Shown here in pieces: positions 45,930-58,310 of a stretch of 64,000 nt of DNA (the first letter of the stretch is position 1; every line of letters starts with the position of its first letter). This DNA is from Siphonodentalium dalli. Taxonomy: Eukaryota > Mollusca > Scaphopoda > Gadilida > Siphonodentaliidae. A program made the translations under genes and the position numbers. The stretch covers positions 4,216,001 to 4,280,000 of the forward strand of contig CP136062.1 in the NCBI GenBank assembly GCA_032622095.1. Direction: 5' to 3'. A model generated the notes under the pieces. That model had not been told where the DNA came from. It was given only the letters and a program-made list of their open reading frames with translations, and ran no database searches.

Positions 45930-46304
45930 TTCCAGTCCCTATGTTGTTAGTTTGATTTAAAATTTGGGAAAGTCGAAAAATTATTAAAACAAAAAAACAG
46001 CGGTGTTTGAACAGGATGTCAATACATTAGCTGACAGTGACACTCGAAAATCTTGGCGCAAATGCTGAGCTGCTTTTTTGTCCATAGTAGTTAGTACCGT
46101 GTATAATATTGTTACTTCATTTTCAGGATTTCCAAATTAAACCAATGGAACTTTGGGAGCGCTTTGTTGGGTTTGAGTTTCTGGGTCAATAACAATGGCT
46201 GCATAATTAAGGAGACACACGTCTATGTATTTCATGTTTAAATAGTAGTTGTATCAGTGTATACTATATGTACATTGTTGTTTATTATTGGGGGGGGGGG
46301 GGTG

Positions 46305-46725
46305 GTGTCTGGGTTGGTCAGTGGTCCAATGAGCACGGTACCGGTCACCAAGCTGTAGGACCTGAGCTAGTGACTGACATGGGTTCGATTCCTATGTGGC
46401 GACCTCTGTCCAACTTCTTGCCTGAAGAAAACTTTCCGATCGGCGGAGTACATATGATATGTGCAGACGGTGCATCGTGACTACCTATTGTAGGTGACTA
46501 ACCATAGATCACATGGTTTCCATCAACAACAAATGATCTGGCCTCATTGTTATATCGCCTTAGTTGTGGAAAGCAACAAAACCCCAAAAAATTTACTCAA
46601 TGTTGCTACTGCCTTTCATTTATTTATTTTAATTTGTGGTTTTACGTGGCTTCCTACAATTAAGCGATATCACAGCAAAGGCAGATTAATTGTTGGTAGA
46701 GGAAAACATGTGTGCTACACTTAGT
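46305..46725 (+). mobile_element. tRNA-headed SINE-like element (right arm copy)
   Basis: B box GGTTCGATTCC at 46382-46392 and A-box-like TTGGTCAGTGGTCC near 46314. The body has imperfect inverted segments, GGTTTCCATCAACAACAAAT (near 46514) and the complement of CCTCTACCAACAATTAATCT (near 46690), both next to a TATCGC word. A run of G residues (about 46291-46302) precedes the head. Mirror of 10430-10835. Confidence 0.55.
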
Positions 46726-47282
46726 TGTGTACAATTCAGTACTTAAAAAAAAAATTAAGTGATTTATGCACCATCTGCTCTCATGTTACAAATCACTGAC
46801 CACTGTGAAGGTAGCCCATGTTTCCTCTGTTAATATTCCCATGTTATTATACTAGTAATTAGATGAAAGTAGCCTGTGTTTCCTCTGTTAATATTCCCAT
46901 GTTATTATACTAGTAATTAGATGAAGGTAGCCGGTGTTTCCTGTCCTTCCCATGTTATTATCATTAAATGTAGGTACACCGGAAGTCCATGTTCCCTCTG
47001 TTCCTCCCATGTTATTATCATATTATGCCTATGGGGGTCGGGCAGGGGGGGAATATTTTTTACAGGCACTTATGCGGGGGGTGGGGGGTGGGTCACTGGG
47101 TGGGTGGTTTGGTCGATGTGACTAACAAACAATTTTTTCCGCAACTCAGAACTTTTTTCCTGCAAGTGTTTTGACTGTTTTTTTCAATGAATTTGGCTTA
47201 AAACACCTTAGAATAAGAGAAATAATGTAATTCTAACTGCTAAACTGACTGCAGGCAGTTATTGTGTTGTATTTTGTTGCAA

Positions 47283-47390
47283 ATTTTGAAATCCAAGATG
47301 GCCGCTGGCAGCCATGTTTTTTTGGCCGAATGACCCCAAAATGACCCGTTCCTATTTACATGCCAATGTTAACATCCATGACAAATAGTA
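47283..47390. repeat. Single unit of the 165-175 bp family near the outer arm end
   Basis: Contains CCAAGATGGCCGCTGG, TTTTTTGGCCGAATGACCCC and CATCCATGACAAA in family order. Mirror at about 9820-9920. Just one unit, without element ends. Confidence 0.55.
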
Positions 47391-47472
47391 TCCACAGAAA
47401 TTCATATACAGCTGTTTACAGTGAATTCCCCCCGCAAATCTCCTTTAGTGTTAAAAGGGGTGGGTGTCCAAA

Positions 47473-47617
47473 AATGGTCGGAAAAATTTGGACGCATGGT
47501 GGGTGGGGGTCCCAACAAGGTTCGAAAGTAAAACATCAGCATACGTGCCTGAAAATGTTTTCTGACCCCCCCCCCGGAGGGCATTTACCAGTACAGGTAG
47601 TCAAGGGCTCTGTCTGT
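47473..47617. other. Insertion found only in the right arm
   Basis: The left arm runs directly from GTCCAAAAATG to TCCGAGCATATCACC (read on the complementary strand). The right arm has about 143 bp between these words, including a run of ten C residues. No gene. Confidence 0.6.
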
Positions 47618-47984
47618 CCGAGCATATCACCTTGTAACTCGGGTGTTGATTATCAGAGTTTGTTATCTTTTGTTATGGTGAAAGCACAGGTTGGTACCTA
47701 CATTAGTTAATTATTCAAGGTACCGGTATGTAACTTTGTTCCAAAATGTTGTTGTACGAGAAATGTCGATTTCATGACAATTAGGTGTTGGACATTTATT
47801 TTTATCTATAATTGTAGATGTATAGTGCAGAAATTTAGCACCTGTGGACCTGGTTGAATTTTTCTGTGGTTCGATGGATCACATCCATCCTCAAGCTACT
47901 TATGTCATTTACTGGTATTTGTTTATAATGTGTAGGGGTAGATCGCTTGAGACCACACCACAGTTCAATTCACACCAGGTTCTC

Positions 47985-48215
47985 AGCTTCAGATTACGTT
48001 GGCCATGTAATTTTACGATTAAACCGTAAATTCACATTACGATGATGTTGTAATTTTACGATAGTTTTTCTGTCATAATATTACGATCATTTTGTAAATA
48101 TACGATCAAATTTGTAAATGTCAGATTACGTTGATCTCGTAATTTTACGACAGTTACTGATGGTCCAATTCCTGCCAACAGTTTCTGTCGTAATATTACA
48201 ATGAAATTTTTTTGA
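47985..48215. repeat. Degenerate CGTAAATTTAC-type repeat (right arm)
   Basis: Mirror of 9120-9345, with words such as GTAATTTTACGA and AATATTACGATC. Confidence 0.5.
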
Positions 48216-48322
48216 GTGTATGATCATTTACATATACCGGTATGATTTTTGTAATTATGGTTAATTAATCATCAAATCCTACCAAAGATTAACAAGCGGG
48301 CGCAAATTACGTTTACGTATCA

Positions 48323-50355
48323 TCATATTAACATATACCGAGTAGAACCTGATGAATATTATTTCGAGAACACGAAGCTCGAACTATCACGTTATAGGTC
48401 GTCACGGATCCCGAAAATGCCGTTTCTGGCTATCTGAGACCACATAAGGCCACTCCAAGTCCCCTGGCGCCAATGGGACGTACTAAATGTTCGTCATATT
48501 AATAACATATACCGAGTAGTACCTGCTGAATATTATTTCGAGCACACGCAGCTCGAACTCTCACGTTGTAGGTCGTCACGGATCCCGAAATGCCGTTTCT
48601 GGCTATCTGAGACCACATAAGGCCACTCCAAGTCCCCTGGCGCCAATAGGACGGACTAAATGTTCGTGATATTAATAAAATATACCGAGTAGTACCTGCT
48701 GAACATGATTTCGAGCACAAGCAGTTCGAACTCTCACGTTATAGGTCGTCACGGATCCCGAAAATGCCGTTTCTGGCTATCTGTGACCACATAAGGCCAC
48801 TCCAAGTCCCCGGGCGCCAATGGGACGTACTAAATGTTCGTCATATTAATAACATATACCGAGTAGTACCTGCTGAATATTATTTCGAGCACACGCAGCT
48901 CGAACTCTCACGTTGTAGGTCGTCACGGATCCCGAAATGCCGTTTCTGGCTATCTGAGACCACATAAGGCCACTCCAAGTCCCCTGGCGCCAATAGGACG
49001 GACTAAATGTTCGTGATATTAATAAAATATACCGAGTAGTACCTGCTGAACATGATTTCGAGCACAAGCAGTTCGAACTCTCACGTTATAGGTCGTCACG
49101 GATCCCGAAAATGCCGTTTCTGGCTATCTGTGACCACATAAGGCCACTCCAAGTCCCCGGGCGCCAATGGGACGGACTAAATGTTCGTCATATTAATAAC
49201 CTATACCGAGTAGAACCTGCTGAATATTATTTCGAGCACACTCGGCTCGAACTCTCACGTTATAGGTCGTCACGGATCCCGAAGCTACCGTTTATGTCTA
49301 TTTGAGACCACATAAGGCCACTCCAAGGCACCGGGCGCCAATAGGACGGACTACATGTTCACTATATTGATAACATATACCGAGTAGAACCTGCTGAATA
49401 TGATTTCGATCACGAGCAGCTCGAACTCTCACGATATAGGTCGTCACGGATCCCGAAAATGTCGGTTCTGGCTATATGAGACCACATAAGGCCACTCCAA
49501 GTCCCCGGGCGCCAATAGGACGGACTAAATGTTCGTGATATTAATAGCGTTATACCGAGCAGTACCTGCTGAATATGTATTTTAGCACATGCAGCTCGAA
49601 CTCTCTCGTTATAGGTCGTCACGGATCCAGAAAATGCCGTTTCTGGCTAGCTGAGACCACATAAGGTCACTCCAAGTCCCCGGGCGCCAATAGGACGGAC
49701 TAATTGTTCGTGATATTAATAGCGTTATACCGAGCAGTACCTGCTGAATATGTATTTTAGCACATGCAGCTCGAACTCTCTCGTTATAGGTCGTCACGGA
49801 TCCAGAAAATGCCGTTTCTGGCTATTAGAGACCACATAAGGCCACTCCAAGGCCCCAGGCGCCAATAGGACGGAATATATGTTCGCGTTATTGATAACAC
49901 ATATACCGAGTAGTACCTGCTGAATATGATTTCGAGCACACGCAGCTCGAACTCTCACGTTATAGGTCGTCACGGATCCCGAAAATGCCGTTTCTGGCTA
50001 TCTGAGACCACATATAAGGCCACCCCAAATCTCCGGGCGCCAATATGACGGACTGAATGTTCGTGATATTAATAACATATACCGAGTAGTACCTGCTGAA
50101 CATGATTTCGAGCACACGCAGCTCGAACTCTCACGTTATAGGTCGTCACGGATCCCGAAAATGCCGTTTCTGGCTATCTCAGACCACATATAAGGCCACC
50201 CCAAATCTCCGGGCGCCAATATGACGGACTAAATGTTCGTGATATTAATAACATATACCGAGTAGTACCTGCTGAATATGATTTCGAGCACACGCAGCTC
50301 GAACTCTCACGTTATAGGTCGTCACGGATCCCGAAAATGCCGTTTCTGGCTATCG
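48323..50355 (+). repeat. 174-bp satellite, about 11-12 monomers
   Basis: Head-to-tail monomers of 172-176 bp share ATACCGAGTAGTACCTGCTG, TTTCGAGCACACGCAGCTCG, TAGGTCGTCACGGATCCCGA, GCCGTTTCTGGCTATCTGAG and CACATAAGGCCACTCCAAG. The first monomers also pair into 347-bp dimers: the blocks near 48499-48720 and 48846-49067 are identical in the minus-strand translation. Frames open on both strands are by-products of the array. The first monomer merges with the inverted-repeat arm at CATATTA. Confidence 0.92.
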
Positions 50356-50495
50356 AAATCATAAACAGGTACTAATCGGTATATATTATCAATATCGCGA
50401 ACATAAATTATAGTCCGTCCTATTCGCGCCCGGGGCCTTGGAGTGGCCTTAAGTGGTCTCAAATAGACATAAACGGTAGTTTCGGGATCGAGTCG
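50356..50495 (-). repeat. Inverted terminal monomer of the 174-bp satellite
   Basis: After the last plus-oriented monomer the sequence reads in reverse: GTCCGTCCTATTCGCGCC, CTTGGAGTGGCCTTAAGTGG, TCTCAAATAGACATAAACGG and TTTCGGGATC are the complements of the monomer words. It best matches the variant monomer near 49273-49345 (GTTTATGTCTATTTGAGACC). Confidence 0.85.
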
Positions 50496-51305
50496 GAGGA
50501 ATATTGTTCATGTATCAGCCCATATATACAGACACATTTGATTGGAGTTTTGACGATCATGCAATAGAACCATTATATAGACAGACAATGAACTCGGAAA
50601 ATATTTGAATTAAGGCACATTGCTTGGGTATATATCATCAAAATTACACTTTCCGTCCGTCTATGTTAACAGTTGTTAGAGTTCTCAACCGTAGGTCGAG
50701 TTCACGGATCTCCAGTGTGAATTAGAAACCCAGCTGATGAATACAGTCCCAGGCTGGGGTGAAGGAGAAGATCTCTCAACGTTTATAGCTGTTGACCATT
50801 GACTCAATGTTACTATTTAAGGTTGTGGGTCCAGCAGATATGTGTAACATTATGGAGAAGGGGTACACACGGAAATGCGGCTGCAGAAAACACAGTACTC
50901 TTCGCGTAAATGTGACCTTGGTGAATATAACCAAATATTATTTCTAGGTATAAAGGCAGAATATGTAGGACATTTTTGTCAAGTTTAGATTTGTTTTAAG
51001 AGAGTATATGGTACTCCTTTGTGTTTTGATAACTTGCGTTCATAGTATACCACCATGCATTCTTGTGATAACAGCGAAATATTCGTGTTTTAAAACGTGA
51101 TGGTATTCAACTATGACTAATATTTTCAGACACGGACAATATAATCTACACATTTCACCCATTACTCTATGAACATCTCCCATACTGCTATATAGCAGTG
51201 TATTTTGAATGGTGTGATGGTGTATATATAAAAAGAAACGATCACCGGTCACATTCGTGAGACTGCTATGAGCACATACATTTCGGCTTCTAGGAAAGGT
51301 CACAG
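50496..51305. other. Unassigned sequence
   Basis: No gene or array recognised. A short stretch near 50672-50705 (GAGTTCTCAACCGTAGGTCG, then a TTCACGGATC word) faintly recalls the 174-bp monomer. Confidence 0.4.
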
Positions 51306-51436
51306 ATGATCCCCGTCCACAAGTGAGGAAACCCGATCGAAACACGTATCATGATCCCCGTACACAATAGAGAAAACCCGATCGAAATAGGGAGTCATGA
51401 TCCCCTTACACGATGGAGGTATACAACCCGGTCAAA
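51306..51436. repeat. Three copies of a 45-50 bp repeat
   Basis: CATGATCCCCGT or CATGATCCCCTT, a short variable part, then AACCCGATCGAAA or AACCCGGTCAAA. Confidence 0.65.
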
Positions 51437-54384
51437 CATTTTTTTTTATTATATCTGTTCGGAGCGTTACTCAACTATTAAGGAGATATTTTGTGTTTGT
51501 GTCTGCATGTTTTGATACAATGACAAATAATTCACTTTATAAAAGACTTATACCATGTTATTCTCCTGGTAATTCATGACTGAGGGTTTGTCTATGCCAT
51601 GGTGGTACAATGGTAGCCCATATAATTAAAATACATACCTCACTAAAATTGTCGCCAATAATACAAATTAAAATAAATACCTGCCTCCCTCAAGGTTAAT
51701 ATTGGCCATAAATAATTAAAATAAATACCTGCCTCCCTCACCGCTATGAAAAAATGTGTCTAACATTGCAAGAAACAAACACCTTATTTATATGGTCTTA
51801 AGTAAGATGGTCATGCGTAACACCATGGGGACAAACCCACCATTGTTAAACTGTTATAGTATTTGGATGGCGTTTTACAGTTTAGCTGAACGTTTCACTT
51901 TGTGTATACATTCCGCAGTGATTCAAGGATTTAGCAAACCAGAGCATCTTCTCTCTCTCTCTGTCTCTGATTATTGTGCAGTTGTCGTGGCGGCATTCAA
52001 TTAATCATCACTGTTTCAAAGGTAAGAGTGTTTGCACACACTTAATTATTCGTATAACTAATTTTAACATGCACATTGAGACCAGGAAACCTTGTCCAGT
52101 ATTTAATGGGGAAGTCAAGAGAACAATTATGAATGTGGATATCCATGCAAATCTCCGGAGCAAAAGTTATGTAGGCATATCATTGAACAGACATAATATT
52201 TAACTGGTAGGTGCGCTAGGTAAATAATAATATTTTTCAATAAATATATTTTTGAGAATTTTTTTCTGGAATTACATCACATTACCTACATTTGAAAAAT
52301 CAATATAAAATTCAAAAACAAATATACCAACATTAGATATTATAATGGAACAAGTCCAGTGCAGAACCGCCGGACAAATACCTATTGTTTCCAATACCAC
52401 ATCAAGTCACACTCAGAAGTATGTGCGACTCTGTAATTTTTGCTCCGCAATTTGCACGGAAATCCCCATTCAAAATTGTACACTTGACCTCCTTAAAGGG
52501 ACTGATATTTGTATTTGTCATAGTCATGTCATGGGAACGGGGAGCAATTTATGTGCGATAAATTGGGTCCATGGTTATTATTACATATACCTCTTCTGTA
52601 ATATGCCTGGCAGACTACCTCCCCTTTGTAATGTCATCCATAGATGTATAACCACATTCATTATTCGGGAAATTTTATGACGTATAGGTTGTAAGCCATT
52701 ATTTATTTTCCTATACCTAAGTTGATAAACGGAAGGGTGTCCGTCAGTCAGTCCTCCATTCTGACTGGTCACTGTCATTCCAGAGGACTAGGTGTGATTT
52801 TACTGTCATTCCGGAAGGATAGGTGCGATTTTCGCTGACCGTGTCAGATATGTTACATGCATGGTCAGACTCCCACTTACCTTTAATGGTTAACCTATAC
52901 AGAAATATATACTGCCATGAATATATTTTATATATCCTACCTGTAAAGATAATATTTTTTTTTGGAAAGGGAGCATAGCTAACTTGGTATCTCAGCGCCC
53001 ATCGTTGAGTCAGCTATTCCCAATTTAGTAATTCTCATTCCGATCTGCTCTCCCTATAATCAGCACGTTGTGCGCTTATAATAGGATTTGTTTTATGTAT
53101 AATCGCCTCGTGTTGAGTCCGTAACGAATTGAAAATGAGAGTGTTCTAAAACAATTATGAACTTATAATAAAAAGTATAAAAGAATTATAGTTATAAAAT
53201 AACACGAATAAACAAACTTCCGACTTACAAGATGTATGCTCTTTAAAATGGGTTTTCACTGTGGCCCGCGTTATAAAATTGAAAAACGGATAGGGCCTGT
53301 AGCGCACTATGGGCATATTTCAGAATCAAATAATCCAATATGAACCTATGTGAATATTATAGGTCGATTGTGAGCCTATTTGGTCTGATGTTCCAATCGC
53401 GATACAAATGCTTGTTGGCGGTAGGTTTCACAAGTTTTCGATAAGAAATATCGAATTCCCTTCGTTAAATAAGAAATTAATGAAATTGCATGGCCAACGA
53501 GACACATTGGACTGTATTGTAACTGAGAAGAATGATTTTGAGAATATGAGGAATATGACAGATGGTGTGTTTTTCCCAATATCGGACATCTGAACATGGT
53601 CACTGGTATAGTATACATTGGTATATCGAGGGGGTCTGCTGGTGTTTTCCAGACACAAGTCGGAGTGGGTCGGTGTGTCGGGCCGGAAAAATGAGTAATG
53701 CAAGTTTTTCCTACACTCACATTTTATCATGTCTGTCCTCTATCAACCGTATGAAGAATCTTATTCAGGGGAATATATCAATTAAAGCACAATAAGGTTC
53801 CAATACAATTACGCTGAAATGCAGGAATTCTGGAAAACATAACACGAAGTTGTCAAGTTTGTGTTTGCTAGATCACTTGATAAAATGTGTTTGACTATTG
53901 ACCGAATATAAACATCCCGAAACAAACACGCTTTACCTGTTTGCGTTATTTACGTTAGTGAATTACAACTGTTCAGAACACGGGGCCAATCATTATACAT
54001 GACTATACAATAGTATGTCGGCATTACCGTGTCTATATATGTTTACAAAAACAAAATAATTATATTTTATAACCACTTATAATAATAAGATTACAGTTTG
54101 CCTATGTACCGTACGCGCGGTGCTCCAGACAGTGTACCGAACCTGTTTCAGGCTTCGCTGGACAATTTACCTCATTTACACTCCATATCGTGGTCAGCAT
54201 TCATGTGATGATTGTCGTGCAAATTTAAAATTAAAATATGAGCCAGAATGAGCGAAGGTTTAATTGAGTAAGTTACATTTGGTGGTGAAATATTTTGTCG
54301 TCGTAGTAATACCTGTAGACTAGATAGGTATCCAAACTTGTTATATTATATATTTAAGTAGCGATATAATTATTGTTTACTTAT
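51437..54384. other. Mostly unique sequence, no gene called
   Basis: Contains a two- to three-copy repeat of AAAATAAATACCTGCCTCCC (about 51640-51740) and a duplicated ACTGTCATTCCNGA(A/G)GGA block near 52767-52830. Frames of 111 codons (52345-52680) and 114 codons (53376-53720, minus) have no recognised domain. A coding exon cannot be excluded but there is no positive evidence. Confidence 0.4.
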
Positions 54385-54640
54385 TTATGGTAGGAGCGGT
54401 ATAGGAGGGCGATATCACTAATCTGTATTCCATATCACTCACTAATGGTGGGGTGGACTATAGAGGAGCGCGATATCACTAATATGTACTCCAAATAACT
54501 CAATAATGGTGGGCTGGACGATATAGGAGCGCGATATCACTAATATATATGCCACATCACTCTCTAAAGGTGTGTGGGGACGGAGTATGAGTGCGCAATC
54601 AGTAAAGTGTATTCCATGTCACTCACTAAAGGAGGGTACC
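54385..54640. repeat. Four copies of a 60-65 bp GCGATATCAC repeat
   Basis: Units contain AGGAG(C/G)GCGATATCACTAAT, ATTCCATATCACTCACTAA and GGTGGG. The fourth is more diverged. Adjacent to the 35-bp array that follows. Confidence 0.7.
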
Positions 54641-55245
54641 ATGGAATGGGGATACACGCACTCAGCCCCCGACATAGTGAATGGGGATACACGCACTCAT
54701 CCCTCGACATAGTTAATATGAATACACCCACTCATCCCTCGTCATAGTTAATATGAATACACACACTCATCCCTCGACATAGTTAATATGAATACACCCA
54801 CTCATCCCTCGACATAGTTAATATGAATACACCCACTCATCCCTCGACATAATTAATATGAATACACCCACTCATCCCTCGACATAGTTAATATGAATAC
54901 ACCCACTCAAACCCCCGACATAGATAATATGAATACACCCACTCATCCCTGGACATAGTGAATGGGAATACACGCACCCATCCCTCGACATAGTGAATGG
55001 GAATACACGCACTCATCCCTCGACATAGTGAATGGGAATTCACGCACTCATCCCTCGACATAGTGAATGGAAATACACGCACTCATCCCCCGACATAGTG
55101 AATGGGAATATACACACTCATCCCTCGACACAGTGAATGGGAATACACGCACTCATCCTTCGACATACATGTAGTGAATGGGAATACACGCACCCATCCC
55201 TCGACATAGTGAATGGGAATACACGCACTCATCCCTCACTGGTAA
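54641..55245. repeat. 35-bp tandem array, block 1 (about 17 copies)
   Basis: Unit of 35 bp: CCCTCGACATAGTGAATGGG then AATACACGCACTCAT; GACATAG recurs exactly 35 bp apart (54671, 54706). Variant sites are GTGAATGG/GTTAATAT, GCACT/CCACT and CCCTCG/CCCCCG, in blocks, which suggests local amplification of variants. Confidence 0.92.
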
Positions 55246-56489
55246 GTACGTCATACCGGAGCGCGTGGTTGTGACGTGTTTCTGTAATGTCTGGTACTTC
55301 AGAGCTGCGACAGCCATCTTGGGGTAGACTACACATTTGTATTCAGTACCATGACATATGTAGTGTTTTCTAAAATCAGGCATATATGCCGCACGGACAA
55401 TCATATATTACGTGAGGGACCACATATGAGGACTCTGACCTATATTCTTATAACAAGGTAACATAGCTTTTCAGTTATAGCGTACATTATCGCATGAAAT
55501 TGATTTGTTATAAAATATAAACACAACTCCCCCCATGTATGATTTCCCTACAACCACGTGAACGCGCCTCGTTCATCGCACGAATCTCGTGTTAATATAT
55601 CGTGTAAAATCTAAACAATTAACGGACTCGTGATTACCGGTATGAGAGACTCTCGTTCGCGCGGATTTTTTATCTAGTTTGACGTCATGTATTTTGATGG
55701 AGAGCGAAATTTTGCCACATTTTTCCAGCTGGAGGTATAGAATGGTAATTTGTTCTATACGGCCCACTCTCTGGTGACCAATTAGGTGGAGCGTTAAGGG
55801 CCGAAACCTATCACACAAACAGGCTGTATTTGATGTCTGTTATACCAGAGTTACGCTCTTGAGAACTCTTTGCTGGTATAGTTTTTTCGATCCCAACTTT
55901 ATAAATGCTATCTTTTGGACATGGTCTTAGTATACATTTTCCAAAATGGGTTAATTATTTTTCCTCCAAAACCACCAGGATATACTGATAGTCAAACACT
56001 GCATAACAATAAATATATACATAAACATACCACCAGAAAAGGTGTGCCATTTATAATAAGGTTTATAAAATCAAAATATATAATATCTGACAGCGATAAA
56101 CTGTTGCTGTATGTATGCATCTATGGAAACCATTTAACTCTATCCATATATTTATGAATTTACTAACAATTTTCATCCTATGGGCAACGATAACCCTTAA
56201 CGATATTATGAGTAACTGTTCGTCCAATAAGAGACGATAACCTTCAACTATATATAGTTTGCCCAAATTATCATATCTGACATACACGTTAACATGTTGG
56301 CATAGAACTTAATTATGAAATGGGAAAGGAGTGATATACACGATAACTGTAAGATGGGCGTCGTATACATCATACATAAATGGGGAGGGTTACTATGCAT
56401 CATAACTATGGATGGAAATGTGGTAATATACGTCATAAACATATATTTGGGAATTTGCAAACAATATCCATACATCTAATATACTACGA
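55246..56489. other. Unassigned sequence between 35-bp blocks
   Basis: No gene or array recognised. Confidence 0.4.
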
Positions 56490-56640
56490 TGACCTTTAAC
56501 TATATTTATCGGGAACTACATGTATATATTCTCATCCAATGCACACTACGATGACCTTTAGCTATATTTATCGGGAACTACAGGTATATATACTCATCCA
56601 ATGCATGCTACGATGACCTTTATCTATATTTGTGTAAATA
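56490..56640. repeat. Two and a half copies of a 62-bp repeat
   Basis: CTACGATGACCTTTA, CTATATTTATCGGGAACTAC and CTCATCCAATGCA recur with a 62-bp spacing. Confidence 0.75.
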
Positions 56641-56924
56641 TGGGTGTGTAACTTCTCTGTATACTCAATATATACATGTATATGCCTTATACTATTATCG
56701 CATAATTAAAACTTCACATAACCGATGAATAATCAACCGTTCTACTATCCTAACTGTTTTTGTTGACTTTTAGATAGCCGTGGGTTCACGCATTCCGGTT
56801 ACCAGTCGATGCATCACTCGGGTTTTTATCTGCCTGCTCGGTCTGTCGATGTGGTGCTTGCGGACCTTGCCAATAAGTTATCATTCCTGACATCCCCTTT
56901 GGCATAATTGCCATAAACCGTAAA

Positions 56925-57832
56925 ACATCCCTCGACATTGTGAATGGGAATACAAGCACCCATCCCTCGACATAGTGAATGGGAATACACGCACTCATCC
57001 CTCGACATAGTGAATGGGAATACACGCACCCATCCCTCGACATAGTGAATGGGGATACACGCACTCATCCCTCGACATAGTGCATGGGGATACACCCACT
57101 CATCCCCCGACATAGTGAATGGGGATACACGCACTCATCCCTCGACATAGTGCATGGGGATACACCCACTCATCCCCCGACATAGTGAATGGGGATACAC
57201 GCACTCATCCCTCGACATAGTGAATGGGAATACACGCACTCATCCCTCGACATAGTGAATGGGAATACACGCACCCATCCCTCGACATAGTGAATGGGAA
57301 TATACACACTCATCCCTCGACATAGTGAATGGGAATACACGCACTCATCCCCCAACATAGTGAATGGGGATACACGCACTCATCCCTCGACATAGTGAAT
57401 GGGGATACACGCACTCATCCCTCGACATAGTGAATGGGGATACACGCACCCATCCCTCGACATAGTGAATGGGATACACCCACTCATCCCCCGACATAGT
57501 GAATGGAAATATACACACTCATCCCTCGACATAGTGACTATGAATACACCCACTCATCCCTCGACATAGTGAATATGAATACACCCACTCAACCCCCGAC
57601 ATAGTTAATATGAATACACGCACACATCCCTCGACATAGTGAATATGAATACACCCACTCAACCCCCGACATAGTTAATATGAATACGCCCACTCATCCC
57701 CCGACATAGTTAATATGAATACACCCACTCATCCCTCGACATAGTGAATGGGGATACACGCACTCATCCCTCGACATAGTGAATGGGAATACACGCACTA
57801 ATCCCTCGACATAATGAATGGGAATACTATAA
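56925..57832. repeat. 35-bp tandem array, block 2 (about 26 copies)
   Basis: Same unit as 54641-55245. The last part (from about 57472) is the start of the segment duplicated at 61785. Block 2 ends directly at the hairpin 57834-57969. Confidence 0.92.
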
Positions 57833-57833
57833 G

Positions 57834-57969
57834 TTACACGGCTTGTTGATGGGGGATACGGTGTGGTATGCCCCGGTAGATGCTCGTATCCCCCGAGGCG
57901 ATAGCCGAGGGGGATACGAGAGTCGACCGGGGCATACCACACCGTATCCCCCATCAACAAGCCGTGTAA
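57834..57969. other. 136-bp near-perfect hairpin, copy A
   Basis: TTACACGGCTTGTTGATGGG at the left is matched exactly by its complement ending at 57969. The perfect outer stem is about 44 bp per side (through GTGTGGTATGCCCCGGT). After a small mismatch an inner stem CTCGTATCCCC closes around GGCGATAGCC. Such a palindrome could extrude as a cruciform. It is GC-rich against AT-rich flanks. Frames on both strands are open through it, but that follows from its symmetry. Confidence 0.92.
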
Positions 57970-58310
57970 TGTATTTATCCCCGGTCAAAATTAACAAGAT
58001 ATTCCCACAGACATAAAGCGCGGAAACGAGCAACGAACAGTAACTCTATTTGATTAGACTGCTCATACGATGAATATATTTATATAGCTGTTTCCACAAT
58101 TTGTCCATAAATACTTGCTGGCCTCGCTTACTTTTGGAATCTATATGTTAGAAGATATAAAAGAGAGCAATACACTTCAAAAATAGTAATGGTAAATGAG
58201 TCAGACAACGTAAATAAATGAAGCAAGAGTAGCAAGATAACATCACACCAGGAATCAACGTGGCTTTGAAAGATGTACATTAGACCTTCAAACTTTTGCC
58301 AGGTCATAAA
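57970..58310. other. Unique spacer between hairpin and 88-bp array, copy A
   Basis: No gene or repeat. Identical, as far as I compared, to 62283-62623. Confidence 0.6.

Larger units (their letters stand above)
38483..48330 (-). repeat. Right arm of a giant inverted repeat
   Basis: Reverse-complement partner of 9006-20885. It carries the same elements in mirror order but is shorter because it lacks the equivalent of 13210-15781. It also has material of its own: about 143 bp at 47473-47617 and about 90 bp near 44540-44630 that the left arm lacks. The outer end at 48330 abuts a 174-bp satellite. Confidence 0.93.

Noticed and set aside
46305-46410. Functional tRNA gene
   Set aside because: The A-to-B box distance is too long and no cloverleaf with a paired acceptor stem can be drawn.
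52345-52680. 111-codon cysteine-rich frame as a small secreted protein
   Set aside because: No signal peptide at the start and no regular cysteine spacing; likely chance.
53376-53730. Overlapping open frames on both strands as an exon
   Set aside because: No domain recognised and no clear splice sites at the borders. Left as unassigned.
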